64,000 nt of DNA. It comes from Legionella israelensis. Lineage in GTDB: Bacteria; Pseudomonadota; Gammaproteobacteria; Legionellales; Legionellaceae. Both the position numbers and the translations under genes were made by a program. This document shows, piece after piece, positions 1 to 9,229 of the stretch (its first letter is position 1; the number at the start of each line of letters is the position of its first letter). The stretch covers positions 2,914,001 to 2,978,000 of the forward strand of contig NZ_CP038273.1 in the NCBI RefSeq assembly GCF_004571175.1. Direction: 5' to 3'. The notes beneath the pieces were generated by a model. It worked only from the letters and a program-made list of their open reading frames with translations. It did not search any database and was not told the origin of the DNA.

Positions 1-1005
1 GCTGGAATTGTTGCTCGTGAAGATATTGGCGGCTCACAACTGACTCGTCTTGATTCTTCTTTAATATTTGAACAACTTGCTACCGGTTGCGTCAGTACAA
101 GCGCTTATCTTTCTATTCATAACATGGTAACTTCCATTATCGATCGCTATGCCCATGAGTCTTTACGTCAGAAATGGGGCAAAAAACTGACTTCAATGGA
201 AGTCTTTGCCAGTTACTGCCTGACAGAGCCTGAATCCGGCTCCGATGCCGCCTCTTTAAAATCACAGGCTAAACGCGAGGGTGATGAATATGTCATTAAT
301 GGAGCTAAAGCGTTTATTTCAGGAGGTGGTGTTAGCGATGTGTATGTATGTATGGTGCGAACCGGTGATGAAACATATCAGGGCATTAGTTGTTTGCTGG
401 TAGAGAAAAACACACCGGGTTTAAGTTTTGGTAAGCTAGAAAAAAAAATGGGATGGCACAGTCAACCCACATGCATGGTTTATTTTGAAAATTGCCGCGT
501 TCCTGTGGAAAACCTTATTGGGGAAGAGGGCATGGGTTTTAAAATTGCTCTTAATGCCTTAAACGGAGGTCGAGTTAATATTGCAGCCTGTTCATTAGGG
601 GGCGCTGCTAAGTGTTTGAAATTAACCCAGTCTTATCTTGGTGACCGTTGTCAGTTTGGAGAGCCGTTGAAGGAAAAGCAGGCATTGCGTTTTTATTTTG
701 CCGATATGCTGACCGACTATGAAGCGGCGCGTCTAATGGTTTATAGGGCGGCGGTGGCAATGGATAATTTTGATCCCCATTCCCCAGTATACTGTGCAAT
801 GGCTAAACGTTTAGCCACGGATGTAGCTTTTCAAATCAGTGATAAAGCATTACAACTGCATGGTGGCTATGGTTATTTGCGTGATTATCAAATAGAACGC
901 ATATTCCGGGATCTAAGGGTTCATCAAATTCTCGAAGGTACGAACGAAATTATGCGTGAAATTATTGCTAAAGCTACATTGGATGAAAAATACGACATAT
1001 TATAA
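1..1005 (+). CDS. Acyl-CoA dehydrogenase, 5'-truncated by the window edge
   Basis: This flavoprotein oxidises an acyl-CoA to the 2-enoyl-CoA. The reading frame is open from base 1, so the N-terminus lies outside the window; the ATG at 124 is internal. Visible signatures are the FAD/substrate motif YCLTEPESGSDAASL, the C-terminal LHGGYGYLRDY segment, and LEGTNEIM, whose Glu is the usual catalytic base. It is 11 bp upstream of an enoyl-CoA hydratase and a 3-hydroxyisobutyryl-CoA hydrolase-like gene, the order seen in valine degradation operons. Isobutyryl-CoA dehydrogenase (ACAD8-like) is therefore the best guess. The family assignment is firm; the substrate is inferred from context. Confidence 0.9.
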   Translation, partial: AGIVAREDIGGSQLTRLDSSLIFEQLATGCVSTSAYLSIHNMVTSIIDRYAHESLRQKWGKKLTSMEVFASYCLTEPESGSDAASLKSQAKREGDEYVINGAKAFISGGGVSDVYVCMVRTGDETYQGISCLLVEKNTPGLSFGKLEKKMGWHSQPTCMVYFENCRVPVENLIGEEGMGFKIALNALNGGRVNIAACSLGGAAKCLKLTQSYLGDRCQFGEPLKEKQALRFYFADMLTDYEAARLMVYRAAVAMDNFDPHSPVYCAMAKRLATDVAFQISDKALQLHGGYGYLRDYQIERIFRDLRVHQILEGTNEIMREIIAKATLDEKYDIL

Positions 1006-1016
1006 GGAGTTAGATA

Positions 1017-1793
1017 ATGACCTATATTACCCAGGAGTTAGATAGCGACGGTATCCTGACTTTAACGCTGGATCGCCCCGAGAAATTAAATGCTTTAAAT
1101 ATGGAGGTTCTAGATTCATTGACTCATATTCTTCAGCAAGCAAAAGAAAACGTTGAGGTAAAAGGTTTGATTTTAACTGGCCAAGGTAAGGCATTTTGTG
1201 CTGGAGCTGACATTAACCGGCTTGCAGAATGTAATGCCCAGACAGGTTATGAGTTTGCTCGTTATGGGCAACAGGTTTTTAGAGACTTGGAAACACTTGG
1301 TAAACCATCACTTGCAGCGGTAAATGGTTTTGCTTTTGGCGGTGGTTGTGAATTGGCGATTTCAGCTACCTTGCGTATTGCCTCTACGTCTGCTCAGTTT
1401 GGCCAGCCGGAAGTTAAACTCGGGGTGATCCCAGGTTATGGAGGAACACAACGTTTGGCTCGTCTTATTGGTAAAGGGCGGGCATTGGATCTTTGCCTTA
1501 CTGCTCGTTTTATCAATGCTGAAACGGCTTTAAACTGGGGATTGGTAACGGAAGTTGTCGAGCCGGAGACCTTGTTATCCCAAGCCAAAAAAACATTAAA
1601 AGGTGTATTATCCATGGCTCCTTTAGCTGTGCAGGCTGTGATGGAATCCATCGATTATGGCTACGATTTATCTCTCACGGAGGCTTTGCATTTAGAAGCA
1701 GTTCATTTTGCCAAGGTCTGCGCCAGCAAAGATAAAGATGAGGGTGTATCGGCTTTTTTAACGAAACGTTCCGCAGAGTTTAAAGGACAATAA
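1017..1793 (+). CDS. Enoyl-CoA hydratase (crotonase family)
   Basis: This 258-aa crotonase-fold enzyme hydrates 2-enoyl-CoA to 3-hydroxyacyl-CoA. The oxyanion-hole segments AFCAGADI and FGGGCELA are present, as is PEVKLGVIPGYGGTQ; the Glu residues of CELA and PEVK match the two catalytic glutamates of mammalian enoyl-CoA hydratase. The length is typical. It starts 11 bp after the acyl-CoA dehydrogenase (AGGAG just upstream of the ATG) and ends 2 bp before the next gene, so the three are almost certainly co-transcribed. In this context it would hydrate methacrylyl-CoA in valine breakdown. Confidence 0.92.
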   Translation: MTYITQELDSDGILTLTLDRPEKLNALNMEVLDSLTHILQQAKENVEVKGLILTGQGKAFCAGADINRLAECNAQTGYEFARYGQQVFRDLETLGKPSLAAVNGFAFGGGCELAISATLRIASTSAQFGQPEVKLGVIPGYGGTQRLARLIGKGRALDLCLTARFINAETALNWGLVTEVVEPETLLSQAKKTLKGVLSMAPLAVQAVMESIDYGYDLSLTEALHLEAVHFAKVCASKDKDEGVSAFLTKRSAEFKGQ

Positions 1794-1795
1794 GA

Positions 1796-2848
1796 ATGAC
1801 AGAGGATGTGTTGTTTTCACAAAAAGGGCCATTAGGACTGATTACTTTAAATCGGCCGGCTTCTTTAAATGCTTTAAGTTTGCCAATGATAAAATTAATG
1901 CAGGAACAACTGCAACATTGGCAGCAGGAGCCGGATATTAAAGCTGTGGTTTTACAGGCAAAGCCAGGCAAGGCTTTTTGTGCAGGAGGAGATGTCCGCT
2001 GGCTATATGAAGCTGGTATGGCGAATCATCCGGAACAAATGAGATTTTTTGAGCATGAATACCGTTTAAACCATTTTATCCATCATTTTCCCAAGCCTTA
2101 TATTTCCCTAATGGATGGAATAACAATGGGCGGTGGAGTCGGGATTTCTTTACATGGCTCTCATCCTGTGGCCAGTGAAAATTTTGTTTTTGCCATGCCG
2201 GAAACAGGGATTGGATTCTTCCCTGATATTGGGGCGAGTTATCTTTTGGCGCGTTGTCCGAACAATCTGGGTGTATATCTTGGATTGACCGGGCATAGGC
2301 TTAATGCCAAACAAGCTTTAGGGGCGGGTCTTGTAAAATTTGTCATTAATTCCAGGCAAATGCCTTTACTTGTGGATACCCTCGCTCAGTGCGATTTATC
2401 CATGAATGCACACCAGCAGGTGAGCGATTGCCTGAAATCTTCTTTTGCTTCTCAGGAAAATAAGACCTTAAATAAAGAAGAATGGTCCTTGATCAATACT
2501 TGTTTTTCAAAGGCAACGGTAGAATTAATTTTAAGTGCCTTAGGGGAAGCGGGAACAAAAGAGGCAGAGCGAATTTATCAGGATTTATTGCAAAAAGCGC
2601 CTTTAAGTTTAAAAGTCACCTTAGAACAAATTCATCGGGCAAAAGATTTAACTTTGGCGGAATGCCTGAAAATGGATTATGTTTTAGTGCATCATTTTAT
2701 GCGGGATCATGATTTTTACGAAGGTATAAGAGCTTTGCTGATTGATAAAGACAAATCGCCAAAATGGCAACCAGCTGAACTCTCTCAGACATCAAATGCG
2801 AAAGTTGCGGAATATTTTGAGACCATTGTTCCTGATTTGGAATTATAG
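1796..2848 (+). CDS. 3-hydroxyisobutyryl-CoA hydrolase-like protein (crotonase family)
   Basis: This 350-aa protein is longer than a plain hydratase, as is usual for the HIBCH branch of the crotonase superfamily. The N-terminal half has GKAFCAGGDVRWL and GITMGGGVGIS, followed by PETGIGFFPDIGASYLL; the FPD motif after the second active-site loop is characteristic of 3-hydroxyisobutyryl-CoA hydrolases. It would release 3-hydroxyisobutyrate from its CoA ester, the step after the enoyl-CoA hydratase in valine degradation. It is the last gene visible in this operon, and the next gene is convergent. Family assignment is strong; the exact substrate is inferred from sequence type and context. Confidence 0.85.
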   Translation: MTEDVLFSQKGPLGLITLNRPASLNALSLPMIKLMQEQLQHWQQEPDIKAVVLQAKPGKAFCAGGDVRWLYEAGMANHPEQMRFFEHEYRLNHFIHHFPKPYISLMDGITMGGGVGISLHGSHPVASENFVFAMPETGIGFFPDIGASYLLARCPNNLGVYLGLTGHRLNAKQALGAGLVKFVINSRQMPLLVDTLAQCDLSMNAHQQVSDCLKSSFASQENKTLNKEEWSLINTCFSKATVELILSALGEAGTKEAERIYQDLLQKAPLSLKVTLEQIHRAKDLTLAECLKMDYVLVHHFMRDHDFYEGIRALLIDKDKSPKWQPAELSQTSNAKVAEYFETIVPDLEL

Positions 2849-2873
2849 GAATTTTTATATGGAATCGTTGTTA

Positions 2874-5807
2874 TTATTTATTTATCTTGAGCCATTTCAA
2901 AAACTGGGTATCATTTAAGGCTTTGCTTACATAATAACCTTGGACCAAATCACAATTTAAGTCACGTATGAGTTGATATTGCTCCAGGGTTTCTACTCCT
3001 TTAGCAATGACTTTCAGTTTGAGCTGGCGGGACATGGATACAATGCTGTGAATTAAACTGAAATCATTTTTTGAAGTTTGCTGGAGACTTTGAATGTAAG
3101 ATCTATCAATTTTCAAACCCTTGAAGGGGTAAGAACGTATGTAACTCAGTGAAGAATAGCCTATACAGAAGTCATCAATAGTACAGTTCACTTTCATTTC
3201 ATTTAATTTTTTTAGCTGTTTTAAAATCTGTGGTGAATTATCAATTAAAGAAGATTCTGCAATTTCCAGGATTAAATCTTCGGCATTCAATTGCGTGCGA
3301 TTTAATACCTGTTTAATCTGGGTAATAAAAGAGGGATGTTTTAATTGTAAATAAGAAATATTAACTGCAATTTTTACAGGTTTTCCTGCTTTTTGCCATG
3401 ATTTGGCGTGCCTGCAAGCTGTTTCAAGAATCCAGTTGCCTAAAGGCATGATGAGATCCGTTTCTTCAGCCAATGGAATCAGTTGGATGGGAGAAATATA
3501 TCCAAGATGATGATTATGCCATCTTAATAAAGCTTCAGCGGCGATAACGGTGTGATTATTGACTTCAATGACGGGTTGATAATGCAGACAAAGTTCGTTT
3601 TTTTGAATGGCATTTTGCAATTCATATTTCAAATATGTCTCATTAATAACCATATCCGCCATTTTGTTGTTGTATATTTGCAAATTGTTTTTCCCATCGG
3701 CCTTTGCCTTATACATGGCTGTATCGGCATGTCGCATGAGCTGTTTGGCATCCTTCCCGTGATCAGGATAGATGGCAATACCTATACTCGCGGTCACACT
3801 GAGTTGATTTGCTTCAATAACAATGGGCTCGCTACAGCTTTTAAGACATTTTTTAGCAATGCCCTCAGCGTCTTTTGGATGTTGAATGTTGTCTAAAATA
3901 ATCATAAATTCATCCCCACCCAGTCGTGCGACCGTATCTGCACGGCGAACACAATTCAATATACGGGACGAAAGTTGTTGCAACAGCAAATCACCGATGG
4001 CATGGCCAAAAGAATCGTTGATCGGTTTGAATTCATCAAGATCAATAAACAATATAGCTAATTTTGACTTATTGTTTTTTGCCGAGAGGATAGATTGCTC
4101 AAGTTTTGTATGACCGGTGATTCGGTTGGGTAGGTTTGTCATGGTATCGTAAGTGGCCTGATGTTTAAGCATTTCTTCATAGCTTTTTTGCTGAGTGATG
4201 TCTTCCATAATGGCCAGATAATGGGTAATGGTGCCTGAATTATTTCTTAACGGTGAGATAATGGCAGATACCCAGAACAAATCGCCAATTTTATTTTTAT
4301 TTAATAGCTCTCCTCGCCATTCTTTACCTAAAAGCAAACTGTTCCAAAGTTTCCTGTAAACATTTTTATGCGTCATTCCTGATTTCAGGACATCAGCCTT
4401 CTTACCGATGATTTCATCGGATGTGTAGCCTGTTAACTCTGTGAGCTTCCCAGATGCATATTCGATCGTGCCAAGTGTATCAGTAATTAATATCAGTACA
4501 GGGCTTTGTTCAATAGCCAAAGCCAGATGTCTGATTTTGTTCTCGGCTTTTTTGCGTTCGGAAATATCTCTTGCAATAGCAATGACCATTTTCTGATATA
4601 AGGTATTAAATATTCCAATTCTGACCTCAACAGGGAAGGTGGAACCATCTTTTCTTCGATGGATACCCTCAAGGGTTAGAGGTTCATCGGGTAAGTTATC
4701 CCACATCTCATTCATTTGCTCTAAAGTGACACCAATTTCTATATCCCAGACACGTAAACGTTTGATCTCTTCATGGGTATAACCGAGAGAACAGCAGGCA
4801 GCTTCATTGGCTTCAAGAATGACACCATTGATATCGTTGACAAAAATAGCATCTGAGGCGGCATTCATAATGTTTTTATAACGTTGTTCATTAATTTTTA
4901 ATTGATGTATTCGTTTTATTTCTTCAGAAATGTCTTGCTTAATGGCGATATGGTGAGTAATTTTATGGGTTTCTTCATCGATAAGAGGGACAATGGTGGC
5001 TTGTGCTATCCATAAGCTGCCATCTTTTTTTCTTGAACGAATTTCACCCTTCCATGTTTTGCCACTGTCTAATTGTTTTCTGATATCATCAAAAAAAACC
5101 GGGCTGGCCTCTTTTACCCGTAAAAGAGAGGCAACCGAGTTTCCTATAGCTTCTTTGGCGCTATATTGCGTAATATATTCAAAAGCGGGATTGACATATT
5201 GAATGATGGCATTTTGATCTGTAATTTCAATGGACTCACTTGTTTTTTCCAGTATCGTGTTTAATAATCTGTTTTCTTTTAATGTCTTCAGTCTTTCTAG
5301 CAAAAGATCAAACACACCAAAAAAACTGTTTAGGAAACTGTATGCAGTGTTAATGATGTTTTGAGAATAATTAACCCAAATACTGCAGCAAAAAAAACAC
5401 GCCTCAGATAAGTTAAAAAAAATATCGAGTCTGTTCTTTGCATGAGGACTTAAGAGATTTTCATCCCACTGAATTTTAACCAGAATTAAGCGATTATTTT
5501 TTGGCGGTTGTATATCATTTAAGGATGATTCAAGCCTGGATTGCAAATCATTTTCCGCAAGAACATCAATGTTTGAGCCTTTTTTATGCCAGATAACAGC
5601 AGAAGAATTGGAAAAAAAAGGATGAGAAAGAATGAACAATAAGGCTTGTTCACATAGTGCTTTAAGGTTGAGTTGATCATTGTTATTCAGAAAAATTAAT
5701 CTATGGAGTATGTTTTGCTCAACCAGATGTTGATCAAATCGTACCTCGCTTGAGGCTTGCTCGGTAGCATAGGATTCATTGTTTGCCGGATTTTTTTTAT
5801 CATACAT
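2874..5807 (-). CDS. PAS-PAS-PAS-GGDEF-EAL cyclic-di-GMP signalling protein
   Basis: This is a 977-aa bifunctional-type c-di-GMP protein. An N-terminal region of about 180 residues, possibly a divergent GAF sensor, precedes three PAS domains at roughly 185-300, 305-425 and 425-545. A GGDEF domain follows (ARLGGDEF near residue 630, preceded by RRAD, an intact RxxD inhibitory site), then an EAL domain from about 725 (EALLRW). No membrane segment is evident. The EAL domain is unusual: the normal DDFGTGYS is DDFCIGYS, and the AEGVET motif reads AKGVET with Lys at about residue 936. In characterised EAL phosphodiesterases that Glu is essential, so the EAL part may be inactive or a c-di-GMP sensor. 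The cyclase motif is intact. Confidence 0.93.
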   Translation of the reverse strand: MYDKKNPANNESYATEQASSEVRFDQHLVEQNILHRLIFLNNNDQLNLKALCEQALLFILSHPFFSNSSAVIWHKKGSNIDVLAENDLQSRLESSLNDIQPPKNNRLILVKIQWDENLLSPHAKNRLDIFFNLSEACFFCCSIWVNYSQNIINTAYSFLNSFFGVFDLLLERLKTLKENRLLNTILEKTSESIEITDQNAIIQYVNPAFEYITQYSAKEAIGNSVASLLRVKEASPVFFDDIRKQLDSGKTWKGEIRSRKKDGSLWIAQATIVPLIDEETHKITHHIAIKQDISEEIKRIHQLKINEQRYKNIMNAASDAIFVNDINGVILEANEAACCSLGYTHEEIKRLRVWDIEIGVTLEQMNEMWDNLPDEPLTLEGIHRRKDGSTFPVEVRIGIFNTLYQKMVIAIARDISERKKAENKIRHLALAIEQSPVLILITDTLGTIEYASGKLTELTGYTSDEIIGKKADVLKSGMTHKNVYRKLWNSLLLGKEWRGELLNKNKIGDLFWVSAIISPLRNNSGTITHYLAIMEDITQQKSYEEMLKHQATYDTMTNLPNRITGHTKLEQSILSAKNNKSKLAILFIDLDEFKPINDSFGHAIGDLLLQQLSSRILNCVRRADTVARLGGDEFMIILDNIQHPKDAEGIAKKCLKSCSEPIVIEANQLSVTASIGIAIYPDHGKDAKQLMRHADTAMYKAKADGKNNLQIYNNKMADMVINETYLKYELQNAIQKNELCLHYQPVIEVNNHTVIAAEALLRWHNHHLGYISPIQLIPLAEETDLIMPLGNWILETACRHAKSWQKAGKPVKIAVNISYLQLKHPSFITQIKQVLNRTQLNAEDLILEIAESSLIDNSPQILKQLKKLNEMKVNCTIDDFCIGYSSLSYIRSYPFKGLKIDRSYIQSLQQTSKNDFSLIHSIVSMSRQLKLKVIAKGVETLEQYQLIRDLNCDLVQGYYVSKALNDTQFLKWLKINK

Positions 5808-6000
5808 GATTTGGTAAAAAGGGTTATGCCATAATTAAGTTAACTATAGTTCATAATTTATTGCCTATAAAATAAACAAAATGTTTTTTCAATTTTTTTG
5901 CAAAAACATGAAAATATTATTTTTAAATCAGTGGTTTTTTTGCGCTTCCGCTATATTTGCTCTATTTTATCTAAATAATACAGTGGTGAGATGGCTGATA

Positions 6001-6029
6001 TTGAACAAAATTAACTTTTATTGTACAAT
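6001..6029 (+). promoter_or_regulatory. Sigma-70-type promoter for prfC
   Basis: TTGAAC at 6001-6006 and TACAAT at 6024-6029 are separated by exactly 17 bp, in AT-rich DNA 70 bp upstream of the prfC start. Only visual inspection supports this. The small ORF across the region (5881-6075) has no coding character. Confidence 0.5.
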
Positions 6030-6098
6030 CAAAAGGTTAAATTGTCTGTCGGTTTTATTTGCCTTAAAATACTGATTTTTTATTAAAGAGCCGTTTTC

Positions 6099-7679
6099 AT
6101 GTCAGATTTTCATCAGGATTTTTCCAAAAGACGCACCTTTGCTATCATCTCCCATCCAGATGCAGGTAAAACAACCGTTACAGAGAAATTATTATTATTC
6201 GGAGGAGCCATACAACTGGCTGGAACCGTTAAAGGTCGTAAAGCCGATCGGCACGCCACTTCTGACTGGATGGAAATGGAAAAGGAAAGAGGCATTTCAG
6301 TCACCACCTCTGTTATGCAGTTCACCCATAATCAGCGGGTGATGAATTTGCTTGATACTCCCGGCCATGAGGATTTTTCAGAAGATACTTATCGAACGTT
6401 AACGGCAGTAGATTCAGCACTTATGGTCATTGATGTGGCTAAAGGTGTGGAAGAAAGGACTGTCAAATTAATGGAGGTTTGCCGTCTGCGTGATACGCCA
6501 ATCATGACGTTTATTAATAAACTGGACAGAGAAGGCCGTGAGCCGATAGAACTGCTTGATGAGGTGGAAACAGTTTTAGGCATACGTTGTGCCCCTGTTA
6601 CCTGGCCTGTGGGAATGGGAAAACGATTTAAGGGAATTTATCATCTTCATCAGGATGCTGTTTACCTCTACCAGCCTGGTAAGAACAGCCAAAAACAGGA
6701 TGCTGTAAAAATTGAAGGATTGGATAATCCACAATTAGATGAACTTATTGGTGATAGCGCCTCTGATTTACGTGAAGAAATTGAATTAGTGAAAGGTGCA
6801 TCTCATGCCTTTAATCTTGATGAGTATTTAACAGGTCAGTTAACCCCGGTGTATTTCGGCTCAGCCATTAATAATTTTGGTATAAAGGAATTATTGGATG
6901 ATTATGCCGAGCACGCACCGGGTCCAAAAGCCAGGGAGGCTCAGGAACGAAGCGTTTATCCAGAAGAAAATCAATTTTCTGGATTTGTTTTTAAAATTCA
7001 GGCAAATATGGATCCCAAGCACCGTGATCGTATCGCTTTTATGCGCATTTGCTCTGGCCGTTTTAATAAAGGTATGAAATTGAATCATTTACGGTTAGGT
7101 AAGGAAATACAAATTTCCAGCGCTTTGACGTTTATGGCAGGAGATCGTTCACATGCAGATGAAGCACTGCCTGGCGATATTATTGGTCTACATAATCACG
7201 GTACAATCCGTATTGGGGATACTTTTACTCAAGGTGAGTTTTTGAAATTTACCGGGATACCTAATTTTGCGCCAGAATTATTCCGTCTGGTTCGTTTAAA
7301 AGACCCTCTTAAAAGCAAAGCCTTATTAAAAGGACTTATCGAATTATCGGAAGAGGGGGCTACTCAGATATTCAGACCTTTAAACAGTAATCAGTTAATT
7401 CTTGGAGCAGTTGGTGTTTTGCAGTTTGATGTTGTGACTCACAGACTTAAACATGAGTATAAAGTTGATTGTGTTTATGAGTCTGTAAATGTAAATTGCG
7501 CGCGCTGGGTACATTCCGATGATGAAAAGGCAATGAGTGAATTTCGTACGAAAGCCTATGATTATCTAGCCATTGACGGTGGTGATATGTTGATTTATCT
7601 AGCGCCGACACGAGTCAACCTGACCATGGCAGAAGAAAGATACCCAAAAATTCAGTTTTCTGCTACCAGAGAACATTAA
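6099..7679 (+). CDS. prfC: Peptide chain release factor 3
   Basis: RF3 is a 526-aa translational GTPase that recycles RF1/RF2 from the ribosome after termination. The G-domain motifs are all present: SHPDAGKTT (P-loop), the switch region with [19 protein letters not shown] (G3) and NKLDREG (G4). The length matches the family (about 529 aa in E. coli). The gene stands alone, with its own promoter-like sequence upstream and a convergent gene downstream. Confidence 0.97.
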   Translation: MSDFHQDFSKRRTFAIISHPDAGKTTVTEKLLLFGGAIQLAGTVKGRKADRHATSDWMEMEKERGISVTTSVMQFTHNQRVMNLLDTPGHEDFSEDTYRTLTAVDSALMVIDVAKGVEERTVKLMEVCRLRDTPIMTFINKLDREGREPIELLDEVETVLGIRCAPVTWPVGMGKRFKGIYHLHQDAVYLYQPGKNSQKQDAVKIEGLDNPQLDELIGDSASDLREEIELVKGASHAFNLDEYLTGQLTPVYFGSAINNFGIKELLDDYAEHAPGPKAREAQERSVYPEENQFSGFVFKIQANMDPKHRDRIAFMRICSGRFNKGMKLNHLRLGKEIQISSALTFMAGDRSHADEALPGDIIGLHNHGTIRIGDTFTQGEFLKFTGIPNFAPELFRLVRLKDPLKSKALLKGLIELSEEGATQIFRPLNSNQLILGAVGVLQFDVVTHRLKHEYKVDCVYESVNVNCARWVHSDDEKAMSEFRTKAYDYLAIDGGDMLIYLAPTRVNLTMAEERYPKIQFSATREH

Positions 7680-7695
7680 GATATGATATCAATCC

Positions 7696-7727
7696 AGGCT
7701 CCGTGAAAAACATTGTTCACGGAACCT
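7696..7727. terminator. Hairpin between convergent genes, possible terminator
   Basis: CCGTGAA (7701-7707) pairs with TTCACGG (7716-7722), flanked by AGG/CCT across a 2-nt internal loop. It sits just after the prfC stop codon and before the end of the convergent small gene. There is no clear T-run on either side, so terminator function is uncertain. Confidence 0.35.
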
Positions 7728-7807
7728 GAAATCACATTGGACAATGCCGGCAGCTGAGTTTTTACGGCATCTTGTTAAACTTGCAATGATATCCTTGAAT
7801 TTACCTG

Positions 7808-8188
7808 TCAAGTTTTGCAGGTGGCCTTTAGACGGCTTTTCCCTCGATTGGTAATTTGTACACTGGCACCTGAATCTGCGCTGATTTTTAGTTTATCTCC
7901 TGAATGAACAGAAAGGGCTAAGGTCTGATTTTCAGAAAGTTTTATACCGTTGACGGTACCTTTCTTTTTTAGTCCAAGAGCAAAGAGTTCATCAATCACA
8001 TCCGGCGTGTCAATTTTGCAGGTGGCTTTAACGGTCCAAAACAGGGAGTTGGTCAATGTCTGTGGGACATTCGGTGGGAAATCATACTCTACAGTCATTC
8101 CTTCCACTAAGATATGAGTTTCTGCATATGCATTTACACTGAATAAAATGGCACACAATAAGAAGGAACAACCTATTTTATTAAGCAT
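7808..8188 (-). CDS. Secreted protein of unknown function (126 aa)
   Basis: A clear signal peptide (MLNKIGCSFLLCAILFS, cleavage probably after AYA) is followed by a mature part of about 104 residues. The mature part has two Cys in matching ATCK contexts (VKATCKID and LKATCKT) that may form a disulfide. The predicted character is mostly beta-strand, with no catalytic motif recognised. The gene has its own ATG after a GGAGATAA-like ribosome site and is convergent with prfC. I do not recognise the family; it is probably a small periplasmic or exported protein conserved near this genus. Confidence 0.75.
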   Translation of the reverse strand: MLNKIGCSFLLCAILFSVNAYAETHILVEGMTVEYDFPPNVPQTLTNSLFWTVKATCKIDTPDVIDELFALGLKKKGTVNGIKLSENQTLALSVHSGDKLKISADSGASVQITNRGKSRLKATCKT

Positions 8189-8322
8189 CCTTTATCTCCG
8201 AATTAAATTTGACAACTTAGCAGCTAATATATTATCAGGTTGTTGTATGTGGCTTTAACGTCCTGTAAATTGAAGCTTGTATTGAAAATCTAAAATCATG
8301 ATACTAAGAAAAATTTAATTTT

Positions 8323-8343
8323 GCCAGGCTCAAAGTACCTGGC
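8323..8343. terminator. Rho-independent-type hairpin
   Basis: GCCAGG (8323-8328) and CCTGGC (8338-8343) form a 6-bp stem with a 9-nt loop. On the plus strand it is followed by TTTTCT. On the minus strand, downstream of the 8373-9071 gene, it is followed by an A-rich and then T-rich stretch. It separates two minus-strand genes. Confidence 0.5.
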
Positions 8344-8372
8344 TTTTCTCGAAGATAAAATGAGGCTCAGCT

Positions 8373-9071
8373 TTATTGAGTTAGAGCGTGATATAAAGAA
8401 TTTTCTTCTCGTATTTTGAGAATGGCCTTTGCTCTGTTTTCTTTGTTTATTTTCCAAAACCGATGGAGATTTTTCTTCCTGAAATCTTCAGTGGTTAATT
8501 TTTGTTTAACCGGTTTTTTGTGATCTTCATGATCGTGCGTTTCAGTGGTTAAAGTTTTACGTATTAAATTTGCTTTGGTAAAAAGAGGAGAGGGATTTCC
8601 ATTGGAAAATGACCAGGCATTTCCATGATCATCCGGAATACTTACAGAACCTGAATAAAAATGAATGCTGGGAAAATCCTGGCGGCATAAATATTTTTGA
8701 AAGGTTTCTGCTAACTGTTTATTTTTGCTTTCTGTACCGCAAACATATAAGTGAACCGTTTTAATTTGGGAGTTAACTATCATAAAATCTTCCTGAAAGC
8801 GAGAAGCCACAGTTTCAGGATCAATGATTTTGCACAGAGGTGAACTTACATTTGAAATATTGGTTATCCGTAAATCAGGACTATCTGTAAATCCATGTCC
8901 AAGAATATAGATTTGCAACTCTTGCAAACTGCCCTCGTCAAACTCCTCTTGATAGCATAAAATCTGAATGCTTTCATTGAAGTTGGTTTTTAAATTTTTT
9001 TTCCATTGTTCTGCCATCTGACGTAATTCCCCTACCTCCGATTCAGGGAAAGGAATATAAAGAATCTGCAT
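8373..9071 (-). CDS. Unknown 232-aa protein with a clan CD-like (caspase/C80-type) His/Cys signature
   Basis: I do not recognise a named family. What is visible is a hydrophobic strand ending in LGHG (His59-Gly60) and, 52 residues later, a strand ending in YVCGTES (Cys111-Gly112). That layout (hydrophobic block-HG, then hydrophobic block-C) is the catalytic dyad arrangement of clan CD cysteine peptidases such as caspases, CHAT and the C80 domain of MARTX toxins. The region 48-150 would be the core domain. The C-terminal 60 residues are Lys/Glu/His-rich and probably helical. There is no signal peptide, so it is cytosolic or secreted by another route (effector-like). It is monocistronic, with an AAATTCC-rich upstream region. 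Protease function is inference only. Confidence 0.7.
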   Translation of the reverse strand: MQILYIPFPESEVGELRQMAEQWKKNLKTNFNESIQILCYQEEFDEGSLQELQIYILGHGFTDSPDLRITNISNVSSPLCKIIDPETVASRFQEDFMIVNSQIKTVHLYVCGTESKNKQLAETFQKYLCRQDFPSIHFYSGSVSIPDDHGNAWSFSNGNPSPLFTKANLIRKTLTTETHDHEDHKKPVKQKLTTEDFRKKNLHRFWKINKENRAKAILKIREENSLYHALTQ

Positions 9072-9193
9072 AGGAATTTTATAATTTCTGTAATTTGGAA
9101 TTCTAAATTCTACAGTAAAAAAATTAACCTATTATTAACTGAGATTTTTAAGAGTTTTGCTTTTTTAATAAAGAATAAGAACCATACGGAAAG

Positions 9194-9220
9194 ATGGATG
9201 GACACCATTTATCCATCCAT
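9194..9220 (-). terminator. Terminator of the pnt operon
   Basis: On the minus strand, ATGGATGGA and TCCATCCAT form a perfect 9-bp stem around a 9-nt loop, followed by CTTTCC. It lies 10-36 bp beyond the pntB stop codon. Confidence 0.6.
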
Positions 9221-9229
9221 TATAAATGA

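Noticed and set aside
5881-6075. 64-codon ORF upstream of prfC
   Set aside because: AT-rich spacer with Phe/Leu/Asn-biased translation that covers the prfC promoter; no ribosome site.
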